Part shown: one piece after another, positions 30,686 to 39,860 of the stretch
How the letters are laid out: each line of letters opens with the position of its first letter
How positions within the stretch are numbered: position 1 is the stretch's first letter
Assembly: GCF_000307165.1 (NCBI RefSeq)
Contig: NC_018704.1
Coordinates: forward strand, 1,364,001-1,428,000
Length of the DNA stretch: 64,000 bases
Direction of reading: 5' to 3'
DNA from: Amphibacillus xylanus NBRC 15112
Lineage (GTDB): Bacteria; Bacillota; Bacilli; Bacillales; Amphibacillaceae
Made by a program: the position numbers and the translations under genes
The notes under the pieces: generated by a model
What the model was told of the DNA's origin: nothing
What the model saw: the letters and a program-made list of their open reading frames with translations, nothing else
Databases searched by the model: none

Positions 30686-31122
30686 TTTCCGCGGGCAGGG
30701 CTTTTAGCTAACTAAGGCAAGCATAGAGCGCTTGCCTTAGTGGATCTTCAGCTCGTGCTGGGACTGCGATTACTCGTCCCATCGAAAAGATTTGTCCCCG
30801 CAGGAGTCTCGTGTATTTCACCTGCTGTTTTTCACTTCTAAATTTAATGGCTGCATCATATCGCGTTTCTTTTTGCATTTTTTCACTCGAATTCATTTCT
30901 ATTGATTTATACTTGAAGCGAATCATAATTTGTTACTTGAAATTACAAAAATTACGATAACCGTATGTGACTTTGCTTGACTGAGTTAGCTAAAAGCCGT
31001 GCCCATGGAACGTGGAGGTTCAGCTAACTGCGGTTTATAACGCGAGTTATAAATTTAAATATACTTAAAATGAAAAAATAACGTTAGTAAGTTCTCAAAC
31101 TCACCAACGTTTTTTTACAACC
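30686..31122. repeat. MITE-like repeat copy 1, right part (long, mosaic form)
   Basis: Starts TTTCCGCGGGCAGGGC and first follows copy 2 up to CACCTGCTGTTTTTCACTT. It then has about 150 bp of unique sequence, and from about 30973 follows copy 3 to the end. It therefore contains both alternative right halves. A 72-codon reading frame on the minus strand here is a by-product of the repeat. Confidence 0.85.
31080..31111 (-). terminator. terminator of the yneP-yneQ operon, supplied by the MITE end
   Basis: On the minus strand AACGTTGGTGAGTT pairs with AACTTACTAACGTT through G-U wobbles and is followed by ATTTTTT. On the plus strand the same positions become A-C mismatches, so the stem works in one direction. 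Confidence 0.75.
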
Positions 31123-31181
31123 TATATTTTCTATCTATCGCAACTTAATGCTTATTACAGTTTGATGGATACCGTAAATGT

Positions 31182-31481
31182 CTAAAGGTTAAAGCGTTTA
31201 ATTTGATCTGTATAGCCTTCTTTTGCTAATATTTCTTTCTGAATCGGCGCAAATAAATCAAAATGTGGATACTTTGGATCCATATCGATCCAAGCAGGAT
31301 CTAATTGGTACTGCTTACCCCACTCGATTAATTTATCGAGATTTGCACAACCAACTTTAGTTACACTAGTCGATTGTGGAAAACGATCATCAAGCCAGTA
31401 ATGGGTGAGAAATGCAATCTCACCGGCTAAAACTGCTTGTTGCCAATTTTTCAACTCACTTCGACTGATACCAAATGCCAT
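31182..31481 (-). CDS. yneQ: YneQ family protein of unknown function
   Basis: 99 residues matching the YneQ family by order and sequence (MAFGISRSELKNWQQAVLAGEIAFLTHYWLDDRFP written here only in part: motif GEIAFLTHYWLDDRF, then DPKYPHFDLF). No membrane segment; function unknown. Its ATG follows the yneP stop without a gap (TAAATG) and the ribosome site lies inside yneP. Confidence 0.85.
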   Translation of the reverse strand: MAFGISRSELKNWQQAVLAGEIAFLTHYWLDDRFPQSTSVTKVGCANLDKLIEWGKQYQLDPAWIDMDPKYPHFDLFAPIQKEILAKEGYTDQIKRFNL

Positions 31482-31910
31482 TTACTCCTCAGCTCCTAAA
31501 GCAGTTAAATACTTTTCATGCCATAACGGAAATCTTCGTCTAACAGATAATGGTCGGAAATTTTCTAGATTGACGATTACGTGATCTGTTTTACCACTAA
31601 CAGCAATATCCCCTTTTTCGTTAAGTACGTGATATGCATATGTCGTTCTCAGTCCATCATAATAATCAAGCCATGTTTCAACATATACTGACTCTCCATA
31701 TCGAATTGGCTTCTTATAATCAGCTTCGACTCGAGTTACTGGTGATACAACGCCCTCTTGCTCCATTTCAGCGTAAGATAGTCCTAAAGCCTCGATGAAT
31801 GCAGTTCGACCAATTTCAAACCATACGAGATAATTCGCATGATACACGACACCCATTTGATCGGTTTCTTGATAGCGCACCTGAATTGGCGTTTTAATCC
31901 TTTTCATCAT
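31482..31910 (-). CDS. yneP: acyl-CoA thioesterase, 4HBT hotdog fold (YneP)
   Basis: 142 residues. The active-site motif is RYQETDQMGVVYHANYLVWFEIGRT in part (D-Q-M-G-V-V-Y-H), as in YbgC-type thioesterases. Probably hydrolyses acyl-CoA; substrate unknown. It overlaps the 3' end of the AAA ATPase gene by 17 bases, so all three genes are likely one transcript. Confidence 0.88.
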   Translation of the reverse strand: MMKRIKTPIQVRYQETDQMGVVYHANYLVWFEIGRTAFIEALGLSYAEMEQEGVVSPVTRVEADYKKPIRYGESVYVETWLDYYDGLRTTYAYHVLNEKGDIAVSGKTDHVIVNLENFRPLSVRRRFPLWHEKYLTALGAEE

Positions 31911-34212
31911 GGTCTGCTCCCTTCACTGCTTGCCAAGCATTTTTAAAGTCTTCTTTATTTAGCGTTAAGAACTGTGTATCATCAGCTTGGATGATGATAT
32001 CCTCTAATCTAAGTGCTTGAAATTGAATCGCCTCATCAACAAGATTAACAACAAATCTAGCATTACCGGAAACTTTTTCACTGTTAAATGCTTGTTTTAA
32101 GTAATCTTCTGCATCTTTTGTCATTTGATAATTATAACGATTAATTTGGTAATTCGCGATTTGTAATAATTCCTCAGTTTCGTAATCTTGGAACTCAAAA
32201 TACTTTTTAAATCGTGAAGCAAGACCTGGATTACTATTTATAAAACGGACCATGTCTTGTTTATATCCAGCTAAAATGACAACCAAATTCTCATTATGCT
32301 TTGTCATCTCATCTACTAATGTATCGATGGCCTCTTTACCGAAGTCATTTTCACCACGGAATAATGCATAAGCCTCATCAATAAATAATACGCCACCTAA
32401 AGCCTCGCGAATTTTATTTTTAGTCTTGATTGCTGTTTGCCCGACATAACCGGCAACTAAATCACTTCTAGATGCCACAATAAAATGGCCACGCTTTAGC
32501 AAACCACACTCTTTTAATAGCTTTGAGTATATTTTTGCAACAGTTGTTTTACCTGTACCAGGATTACCTGAAAATACAGCGTGTAGTTGGATCGGAACAG
32601 TTGGATATCCTTGATTCTTTCTTGCTTGTTGGATTCTAACGAATGAAGAAAGTTTTTTCACTTCATCTTTTACATTATTTAAGCCAATTAGCTGATTTAA
32701 TTGCTCAATTGGTTCAATATCGTCTTTTTTATCTGTCATAACTGCTAAATCTTTTGATTCAATTCGCATATGATCAAGCCAATCATCACTTTCTTCGATT
32801 GTGATTGCAGCTCCTTTTTTAAAGATTGCCTTCATAACAAGATCTCTAACAGTTCTTGCATTCCCAAAAGTATCATCAACTTTTGCACGCTCAATTAAAC
32901 CGTAAAAACTATTTAAAGCCGTTTCTGTAAAAAAGTAATCATTATCTAATGCAGTAGCTTCAGCAATATCTAATAGCTCAATGATCTTAAAATCTGGTAA
33001 ATGAATCATATTTTGTTCAGGAAAACGACTTCTAAGCCCTGGATTAGACCAGAGGAACTGTCTCATCTCCTCTGGATAACCTGCTAAAATTACGGCAAAT
33101 TTTCCTGCAAGTTCCCCACTTGTCATCGCTGAAACAAGTGTATCGATAACCGCTTGACCGTAATCATTTCCACTAGCGTCTTGTCTGTGTAAGCTATAGG
33201 CCTCATCAATAAAGAGTACGCCACCAACTGCTTCTTTAATATAGTTCATCGTCTTTTCTTCACTTTGACCAACAAATGAACCGACAAGATGTGAACGATT
33301 CACTTCGATAATCTTATTTGAATCCAATAAGCCTAATTCATGATAAATCTCAGCAAGTAATCGGGCAATTGTTGTCTTTCCAGTGCCTGGATTTCCAGTA
33401 ATAATCATATGTAATCCCGGCTCGTCAATCATTTGAAAACCAATTTGCTTTCGATCTTGTTGATATTTTAAATAATGATAGTATTGATTCATATATTTTT
33501 TAACTTGTTCTAACCCAACCATACCTTCGAGCTTTTGTAATGGGCTTCTAGCAATATCAGTATTAAATAAATTTGGGAAAGCTTGATTAAATTCAAGTTT
33601 TAATTCAATTAATCTTCGAATTGATTTGTTAATCTCACGCGTTGGTACGCCTGATCTTCTATTTTCTAGCATTTCAATCGAATTAATTAAAAGCTGATTC
33701 AATTCTGCTAATTCTGTTTGAATCGTTTGATCGATTTTACTTAGATCGATATTTACCACATTACGGTCATTATTATTTTGCTTAGCATCTATGAAATATT
33801 GATTTAATGCTTGATGCCATTCTTCAATCATCTTTAATTTCGTTGCGTCAAAATCAGTTTCTCGAATCGTCCAATTTTCCAAGTCTAATGTTGATAAATG
33901 ATCCATAACTGCTTGGTAATAGATAATTGAATGTAATGACTTCTGTATTGTTACATCGCCACCTAGTTTTTCTCCACGATCCAACAATAATTTCGTTAAT
34001 TTATCTGAAGCTTGATTTCTCCTTAAACGGTGATAAGCAAGCATTGTGTACAAAATTGTTTCAGCCTCTTTAGAGTAATGATCTGGTTCTGCCTGTAATT
34101 GATCTAACGCTCGTAAAACCTCTATTTCAGTATATGGAGGTGATTCTTCTATATTAGTCCATTGAAGTAACTCAGTTTCTTTAACTTTTGAAAAAATTAA
34201 ATGGTTTGTCAA
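31894..34212 (-). CDS. double AAA+ ATPase, SpoVK/CbbX-like
   Basis: 772 residues: a helical N-terminal region (1 to about 215), then two CbbX/SpoVK-type AAA+ domains. Walker A GNPGTGKTT occurs at about 273-281 and again near 550; Walker B GGVLFIDEAY occurs in both. B. subtilis SpoVK has one such domain in about 320 residues, so this is a tandem form closer in layout to ESX EccA-type or large clostridial proteins. The role is probably substrate remodelling; partner unknown. It sits between citB and yneP, where B. subtilis has other genes. Confidence 0.85.
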   Translation of the reverse strand: MTNHLIFSKVKETELLQWTNIEESPPYTEIEVLRALDQLQAEPDHYSKEAETILYTMLAYHRLRRNQASDKLTKLLLDRGEKLGGDVTIQKSLHSIIYYQAVMDHLSTLDLENWTIRETDFDATKLKMIEEWHQALNQYFIDAKQNNNDRNVVNIDLSKIDQTIQTELAELNQLLINSIEMLENRRSGVPTREINKSIRRLIELKLEFNQAFPNLFNTDIARSPLQKLEGMVGLEQVKKYMNQYYHYLKYQQDRKQIGFQMIDEPGLHMIITGNPGTGKTTIARLLAEIYHELGLLDSNKIIEVNRSHLVGSFVGQSEEKTMNYIKEAVGGVLFIDEAYSLHRQDASGNDYGQAVIDTLVSAMTSGELAGKFAVILAGYPEEMRQFLWSNPGLRSRFPEQNMIHLPDFKIIELLDIAEATALDNDYFFTETALNSFYGLIERAKVDDTFGNARTVRDLVMKAIFKKGAAITIEESDDWLDHMRIESKDLAVMTDKKDDIEPIEQLNQLIGLNNVKDEVKKLSSFVRIQQARKNQGYPTVPIQLHAVFSGNPGTGKTTVAKIYSKLLKECGLLKRGHFIVASRSDLVAGYVGQTAIKTKNKIREALGGVLFIDEAYALFRGENDFGKEAIDTLVDEMTKHNENLVVILAGYKQDMVRFINSNPGLASRFKKYFEFQDYETEELLQIANYQINRYNYQMTKDAEDYLKQAFNSEKVSGNARFVVNLVDEAIQFQALRLEDIIIQADDTQFLTLNKEDFKNAWQAVKGADHDEKD

Positions 34213-34285
34213 TTGGATGGCTCCTTTCTCTCAATATATAGTTTAGCATAATTCAAACTTGCCATACAGAAACTTGGTTCAAGAA

Positions 34286-34328
34286 AAAACACCTTTTATA
34301 AGTGTTTAAACTTAGTAAAAGGTGTTTT
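34286..34328 (-). terminator. terminator of citB
   Basis: AAAACACCTTTTA and its complement (13 bp, perfect), with T-rich sequence following on the minus strand. Confidence 0.85.
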
Positions 34329-34371
34329 AATAAATTATAGGTTGATTATTGCTTCGTGTAAGGACAAGTAC

Positions 34372-37068
34372 TTACTTTTTAAGCTTCTCACGCAATACCA
34401 TTTGGAGAATACCACCATGTCGGTAATATTCAATTTCTACATCACTATCAAAGCGTGCGATAGCCTCAAATTCTGTAACTTTTCCGTCTTCTGCAGTCGC
34501 AGTAATTTTAACCTTTTGATTAGGCTGAATTGACTCATCAATGTCAATATTAATCGTTTCACGACCAGTCAGATTTAATGTTTCAGCATTAACGCCATCA
34601 GGAAATACAAGTGGAAGTATCCCCATCATTACTAAGTTACTACGGTGAATTCTTTCATAACTTTGTGCGATAACTGTTTTAATGCCTAATAAGCTAGCAC
34701 CTTTAGCCGCCCAATCTCGTGAACTCCCCATGCCATAATCATGTCCTGCAAAAACGACTAAACCTGTTCCTTCTTCCTGATATTTCATTGCTGCATCATA
34801 GATAGGAAGAACCTCTCCTGTTGGCCAATAAGTTGTATATCCACCTTCTGTGCCTGGAGCTAACTGGTTTTTAATTCTAATATTACCGAATGTACCACGC
34901 ATCATGACTTCATGGTTACCACGTCTTGATCCATAAGAGTTAAAATGACGCGGTGTGACACCTTGTTCTTGTAAGTAACGGCCAGCTGGCATATCTTTAG
35001 CAATCGCACCTGCCGGTGAAATATGGTCAGTTGTAACCGAGTCACCAAACTTACCGATTAAACGTAAACCAGTTAACGGCTTTATTTTTTCAGGTGTAAT
35101 TGAAAGATTCTCGAAAAATGGTGGATTTTGAATATATGTTGACTTATCGTCCCACTCATATAGTGGTTCGTCTGTTGTTTCAATCGCATTCCACTTTTCA
35201 TTTGATGTGAAAATATTTTTATATTCTTTTTCATAAATTTCAGGTGTAACAACTTTATGCACTTGCTCGCGGATCTCTGCAGATGAAGGCCAGATATCAT
35301 CAAAGTACACGGGCTTGCCATCATGGTCATAGCCTAGCGGATCTTTATGAATATCAATATCAACCGTACCAGCTAAAGCATACGCTACAACTAAAGGAGG
35401 TGAGGCTAAGTAATTAGCTTTAACTAATGGGTGAATTCGCCCTTCAAAGTTACGGTTACCTGATAAGACAGAGGCTACTGTTAAATCATTTTCAATAATT
35501 GCATCCTCAACTTCCTTAGCTAAAGGTCCTGAGTTACCAATACAAGTTGTACAGCCGTAACCAACTAAACTAAAGCCTAGTTTCTCTAGATATGGCATTA
35601 ATCCAGCATCTTCTAAGTACTGAGTAACAACAGTAGATCCTGGTGCTAATGATGTTTTGACGTACTCAGGTACTGTTAAGCCTTTTTCAACTGCATTTCG
35701 AGCAAGAAGACCTGAACCAAGCATTACATAAGGGTTTGATGTATTGGTACAAGATGTAATAGCAGCAATTGCTAATGATCCTGTACGCATAACTGATTCT
35801 TCACCATTTGGATGCTTAACCTTAACTTCTTTATCGAATTCTGATTCGTCTAAACCAAAGCCTTGATTTCCTGCTGGAGCAGTAATTGCTTCATTAAACG
35901 ATTTTTTCATATCAGATAATTCAATTAAGTCTTGTGGTCGTTTTGGACCAGCTAAACTTGGTTGTAATTCAGAAAGGTTAATTTCTACTATTTCAGTAAA
36001 ATCAGGATCTGGAGCATTTGAATCATACCATAAATTGTTTTCTTTACAGTACTTCTCGACTAAGGCAATATGCTCTTCGCTACGTCCAGTTAAGCGTAAA
36101 TAATCTAATGATTCATCATCAATAGGGAAGAATCCACATGTTGCGCCATATTCAGGGGCCATGTTTGAGATTGTTGCACGATCGGCTAGTGGCATTTCTT
36201 TCAAACCAGGACCGAAGTATTCAACAAATTTCCCTACTACTTTCTTTTCACGTAAAACTTGTGTAACTTTAAGTGCTAAGTCAGTTGCTGTAATACCGCT
36301 TGGCATCGTTCCCGTAAACTTCACACCAACAACGTCAGGAACTGGGAAGTATGACGGTTGACCAAGCATGCCTGCTTCAGCCTCAATTCCACCTACACCC
36401 CAACCTAGTACACCTATACCATTAATCATTGTCGTATGTGAATCCGTTCCGACTAAAGTATCAGGGAAAACTTCAATTTCTCCATCTTCAGTTTTAGCTT
36501 GATGGACGACACTTGCCAAGTATTCTAAGTTTACCTGGTGGACAATCCCTGTAGCTGGCGGAACCACGCGATAATTATCAAATGCTTTCTGAGCCCAGTG
36601 TAAGAATTCATAGCGTTCTTTATTACGCTCAAATTCAAGCTCCATATTTGCTCTTAATGCTGTCGCTGTACCAAATTCATCAACTTGTACAGAGTGATCG
36701 ATGACTAGATCAACAGGAACTTCTGGATTAATTTGATCAGCCTCTCCACCTAAGTCAACAATTGCCTTTCTAAGTGAAGCTAGATCTACTACTGCAGGTA
36801 CACCAGTAAAATCTTGCAAGATTACTCTTGAAGGTTTAAATGGTACATCTGTTTTTTCAGTTTTTCCCCATCTTACTAATCCATCGATATGTTCTTCAGT
36901 AATAACTCGGCCATCATATTGTCTAATCAATGATTCTAGTAAAACTCGAATAGAAAAAGGCAACCGATCAATTGTCCCTTTCCCTGCATCTTCTAATGCT
37001 TTTAATTGATAGTAATGATACTTTTGGCCATTTAGTTCAAACGATCGTTTGGTATTCAATGACATCAT
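34372..37068 (-). CDS. citB: aconitate hydratase
   Basis: 898 residues, the AcnA type. The 4Fe-4S cysteines are in TSCTNTSNP and [11 protein letters not shown]. It interconverts citrate and isocitrate; in B. subtilis the apo-form also binds RNA. ATG-ATG start after AAAGGGGG. No CcpC or CodY box was identified upstream. Located between the PAS kinase and the AAA gene, in the same neighbourhood as in Bacillus. Confidence 0.96.
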   Translation of the reverse strand: MMSLNTKRSFELNGQKYHYYQLKALEDAGKGTIDRLPFSIRVLLESLIRQYDGRVITEEHIDGLVRWGKTEKTDVPFKPSRVILQDFTGVPAVVDLASLRKAIVDLGGEADQINPEVPVDLVIDHSVQVDEFGTATALRANMELEFERNKERYEFLHWAQKAFDNYRVVPPATGIVHQVNLEYLASVVHQAKTEDGEIEVFPDTLVGTDSHTTMINGIGVLGWGVGGIEAEAGMLGQPSYFPVPDVVGVKFTGTMPSGITATDLALKVTQVLREKKVVGKFVEYFGPGLKEMPLADRATISNMAPEYGATCGFFPIDDESLDYLRLTGRSEEHIALVEKYCKENNLWYDSNAPDPDFTEIVEINLSELQPSLAGPKRPQDLIELSDMKKSFNEAITAPAGNQGFGLDESEFDKEVKVKHPNGEESVMRTGSLAIAAITSCTNTSNPYVMLGSGLLARNAVEKGLTVPEYVKTSLAPGSTVVTQYLEDAGLMPYLEKLGFSLVGYGCTTCIGNSGPLAKEVEDAIIENDLTVASVLSGNRNFEGRIHPLVKANYLASPPLVVAYALAGTVDIDIHKDPLGYDHDGKPVYFDDIWPSSAEIREQVHKVVTPEIYEKEYKNIFTSNEKWNAIETTDEPLYEWDDKSTYIQNPPFFENLSITPEKIKPLTGLRLIGKFGDSVTTDHISPAGAIAKDMPAGRYLQEQGVTPRHFNSYGSRRGNHEVMMRGTFGNIRIKNQLAPGTEGGYTTYWPTGEVLPIYDAAMKYQEEGTGLVVFAGHDYGMGSSRDWAAKGASLLGIKTVIAQSYERIHRSNLVMMGILPLVFPDGVNAETLNLTGRETINIDIDESIQPNQKVKITATAEDGKVTEFEAIARFDSDVEIEYYRHGGILQMVLREKLKK

Positions 37069-37229
37069 GCATACCCCCTTTAAATCTGTGTACGTTCAGA
37101 ATATTTAGATAAAATACAAGTGCAACGTACCGATATACTTCCCTATTTTAATGTAAAACGGCAAATAAGTAAAATATATAGGGCTTACATTTTGTTTAAA
37201 AGACTAAATAATCTAAAAGTTCTGAACAA

Positions 37230-37253
37230 AAAAAGACAGTTTCCTGTCTTTTT
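37230..37253 (-). terminator. terminator of the sensor kinase gene
   Basis: AAAAAGACAG with complement CTGTCTTTTT around a TTTC loop; a T run follows on the minus strand. Confidence 0.85.
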
Positions 37254-37261
37254 CTATTATT

Positions 37262-38401
37262 TTATGAATCTATCATTGCTGAATCATAGTGTGGGAGTTT
37301 TATACTAAAAGTTGTTCCTTTACCTTGATTTGGGATAATACTAAAGATACCATTATGATTTTCAATAATGCTCGTTGTAATCATCAATCCTAGCCCAGTG
37401 CCTTCTTTTTTGGTTGTGAAAAAAGGTTCTTTCACTTGATGAATTAAATGTTTAGGAATCCCTGGTCCCTCATCAATTACGGAAATTAAGCTAAACTCTC
37501 CTGAAACTTGGACTTTAATATAAATATTTCCCGATTCCGTCATAGCTTCAATTGCATTTTTTATTAAATTAATGAATACTTGTTTAATTTGTGATTTATC
37601 AGCATATACGACGACATCTTGAGGACAATCAAGTATGATATTGATTCCCTTTTTCATTGCTTGTGTATTTAGCAACACAATGACATCTTCTATCATTTGT
37701 TTCAGCCATTGATAGGAATGATCTTGTGTTAATGGTCGAGAAACATACAATAATTCAGTCGATAATTTTTCGATTTTTTCGATTTCTTCTATCATTATTT
37801 TAAAATACTCTTCTTTTCGATCTATTCCAGCTTGTAAAAGTTCAATAAAACCTTTTATCGATGTGAGCGGATTACGAATTTCATGAACCACTCCTGATGC
37901 TAATTGCCCTGACACAGACATTTTTTCCGAGCGGATTAAGAGTTCTTCTGATTCCTTCTTTGGTGTTATATTTTTCGCTAAGAAAAGGTAAACAACAGAT
38001 TTAGGATCATTAATGTAGATCGGTTTGATAATTAAATCGACCCAAATCAATTTCTCAGTGAAACTTTTTAACTGAAGGGTAAATCTTTGGCGATAATATA
38101 TGTCTAATTGAAATGTATCTAAAAAGCTTTTTTTGACTTGTTTTGGTATGAAGTTCAAAAATGACTGACCTATTAACTCATCAGATTGATAACCTAGTAC
38201 TTTTTCCACAGACGATGAGACATAGAGTATTTCGCCTTTTGAACTACTCACACCCATAAAATCAAATCCATGATGTTCAATCCATTTAAGTGTTTGCTCT
38301 GGTAAATTGGCTAATTGGTAGTCTGCGAGTTGCGTGTCCATCGTCAAACGAATTTCGTCTTGCTTTACGTGATAATATTCAATTTTTCGTTGAGAATACA
38401 C
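37262..38401 (-). CDS. PAS-domain sensor histidine kinase, sporulation-kinase-like
   Basis: About 379 residues: a PAS domain (about 35-143), a HisKA dimerisation helix with the phosphoacceptor in SGVVHEIRNPLTSIKG, and a HATPase domain with N, G1 and G2 boxes (NLIKNAIEAM, DEGPGIP, GTGLGLMITT). No membrane segment, so cytosolic. No response regulator is adjacent; KinA/KinE-type kinases feeding the Spo0F phosphorelay have this form. A GTG at 38401 with GAGAGGGG seven bases upstream is preferred over the ATG at 38422. Confidence 0.85.
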   Translation of the reverse strand: MYSQRKIEYYHVKQDEIRLTMDTQLADYQLANLPEQTLKWIEHHGFDFMGVSSSKGEILYVSSSVEKVLGYQSDELIGQSFLNFIPKQVKKSFLDTFQLDIYYRQRFTLQLKSFTEKLIWVDLIIKPIYINDPKSVVYLFLAKNITPKKESEELLIRSEKMSVSGQLASGVVHEIRNPLTSIKGFIELLQAGIDRKEEYFKIMIEEIEKIEKLSTELLYVSRPLTQDHSYQWLKQMIEDVIVLLNTQAMKKGINIILDCPQDVVVYADKSQIKQVFINLIKNAIEAMTESGNIYIKVQVSGEFSLISVIDEGPGIPKHLIHQVKEPFFTTKKEGTGLGLMITTSIIENHNGIFSIIPNQGKGTTFSIKLPHYDSAMIDS

Positions 38402-38545
38402 ACACATTCCCCTCTCGATCATAAATCAGCTACCACTACTATTTAATCATATCAAAGATATAGTCATTTTATGAGTTTATTAGTAATTTTAGTCCAATTT
38501 TGATAAAATTCTTAAGAATAAGACGGAAAATAACGATTATAATTA

Positions 38546-38574
38546 ATTATAGTCATAAAATACGTTAAAAACAA
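38546..38574 (-). promoter_or_regulatory. promoter candidate for the sensor kinase
   Basis: Minus strand TTGTTT, 17 bases, TATAAT, about 150 bp upstream of the gene; the leader between is AT-rich without clear structure. Confidence 0.5.
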
Positions 38575-38610
38575 GATAATCCCAAGTGATTATTTCTTCT
38601 TCTCATAAAC

Positions 38611-38642
38611 AAATCCCTTACACCATATGGTATAAGGGATTT
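38611..38642 (-). terminator. terminator of yneF
   Basis: AAATCCCTTA-ACC arms with a four-base ATAT centre and one mismatch, followed on the minus strand by GTTT. Confidence 0.75.
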
Positions 38643-38654
38643 ATTAATTCAGAT

Positions 38655-38876
38655 TTACTTTTTAGTATGTGCGTTCATAGCACGCATCATTTGATTAATT
38701 TTCTTTTGTGATGGTTTTTGACCCATTTGCATCATTAATGTTCTTAACATTTGTTCATTAATTGGCGGGTTCTTCTCTAAGTATGACATCATATATTTTC
38801 GCGCAATAAAAAAACCAAGTGCCGCACCAGCAAGTAATGCAATAACGGCAATTAGTATAACCCATCCTGTTGCCAT
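38655..38876 (-). CDS. yneF: YneF family protein (UPF0154)
   Basis: 73 residues: one N-terminal membrane helix (about 4-24, [24 protein letters not shown]) and a basic cytosolic tail with [22 protein letters not shown], the family signature. Function unknown. Order tkt-sirA-yneF as in B. subtilis. Confidence 0.92.
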   Translation of the reverse strand: MATGWVILIAVIALLAGAALGFFIARKYMMSYLEKNPPINEQMLRTLMMQMGQKPSQKKINQMMRAMNAHTKK

Positions 38877-39008
38877 AAATCATTTGCCTCCTTCAATTTA
38901 TCTCTTTTCTAGTATATAAAACATCAACCTATTTTACAACATTAGAAGTAATAATGTTCGAATTTATCTATTGCTTAGTCTAATTTCATGTATTAAATGA
39001 CATTAATT

Positions 39009-39413
39009 TCACATTGATTGATTTAATAAATTGTCTAATTCATCAGTTCCTGAAAGCTTTGACCAATTAAATTTAAGTTTTTTTGGTGTTAACCAACCAT
39101 ATTTTTTATTTGTATGATCGACAATAAAACAATGTCGGTCTAACTTCTCTAGTTGGTTTAAAAAATGGTTGTCCAAGATCAATTGTTGATTTGAAAATAC
39201 AGTAATGATACGTTCAGTGATGTAAATATTTTGTTTTGTCGTATTAATTTGGTCACGAGGGACTGGACAGGTTATGTAATTAAATTGTTTTCTTAAATCC
39301 TCTCGATTAGGATCAGACATATAATTTGTAAAGAATTGATTTAAGAGATCAGTTTTATAGAAAAAATCAAAATATACATCATCTTCTACTAAAAATATAT
39401 GATAACGAATCAT
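39009..39413 (-). CDS. sirA: SirA-like sporulation inhibitor of replication
   Basis: 134 residues. The N-terminus MIRYHIFLVEDDVYFDFFYK and the central YITCPVPRDQI pattern agree with B. subtilis SirA, and the position between tkt and yneF is the same. SirA binds DnaA during sporulation to stop re-initiation. Divergence is high, so synteny carries much of the call. Strong AAAGGAGG site. Confidence 0.75.
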   Translation of the reverse strand: MIRYHIFLVEDDVYFDFFYKTDLLNQFFTNYMSDPNREDLRKQFNYITCPVPRDQINTTKQNIYITERIITVFSNQQLILDNHFLNQLEKLDRHCFIVDHTNKKYGWLTPKKLKFNWSKLSGTDELDNLLNQSM

Positions 39414-39535
39414 TCGAAGACAACCTCCTTTACCCTATTATAGCGTAATATATGGATAAATTGTGTCACACTCTGTCATAAATATCATCTATTTTTGTCA
39501 GATTACCATCAATTCCAACGATTACATAAAAAAAG

Positions 39536-39819
39536 GGTTCAATGTCAAATAGTGTTGGTAGGTTTTATAATTAGTCGAGAATAAATTTATATTAATTTTA
39601 ATTAAGATACAATTTGTTCACCGCAGGTGAAATACACTCGCTTTCCGCGGGCACGGCTTTTAGCTAACTAAGGCAAGCAAAGAGCGCTTGCCTTAGTGGA
39701 TCTTCAGCTCGTGCTCTTCCCGCAGGAGTCTCGTGTATTTCACCTGCTGTTTTTCACTTCCAAATTAAAGGTGACCATGAATTCGAAAAAAACTCACCAA
39801 CACCAAAAATTGTAGAACC
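39536..39819. repeat. MITE-like repeat copy 2, intact, with 8-bp target duplication
   Basis: 284 bp. The two ends are imperfect inverted repeats: 20 of 31 positions agree, including GGTTC at the tips and GTGTTGGT inside. AAAAAAAG flanks both sides (39528-39535 and 39820-39827). The interior is a long foldback: CAGGTGAAATACAC at 39624 pairs with its complement downstream, with inner GC-rich arms. It has no gene. The ends suggest mobilisation by an ISL3-type transposase. Confidence 0.85.
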
Positions 39820-39823
39820 AAAA

Positions 39824-39851
39824 AAAGAGACTTAATTAATTAAGTCTCTTT
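39824..39851 (-). terminator. terminator of tkt
   Basis: A 28-bp perfect palindrome, AAAGAGACTTAATT and complement. The stem is followed by a T-rich stretch on the minus strand; it abuts the MITE copy 2 duplication. Confidence 0.75.
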
Positions 39852-39860
39852 AAAATATTA

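Noticed and set aside
30708-30926. 72-codon open frame on the minus strand
   Set aside because: It lies inside the MITE repeat, has no good ribosome site, and its sequence changes with the repeat variants; such frames are a common by-product of this kind of repeat.
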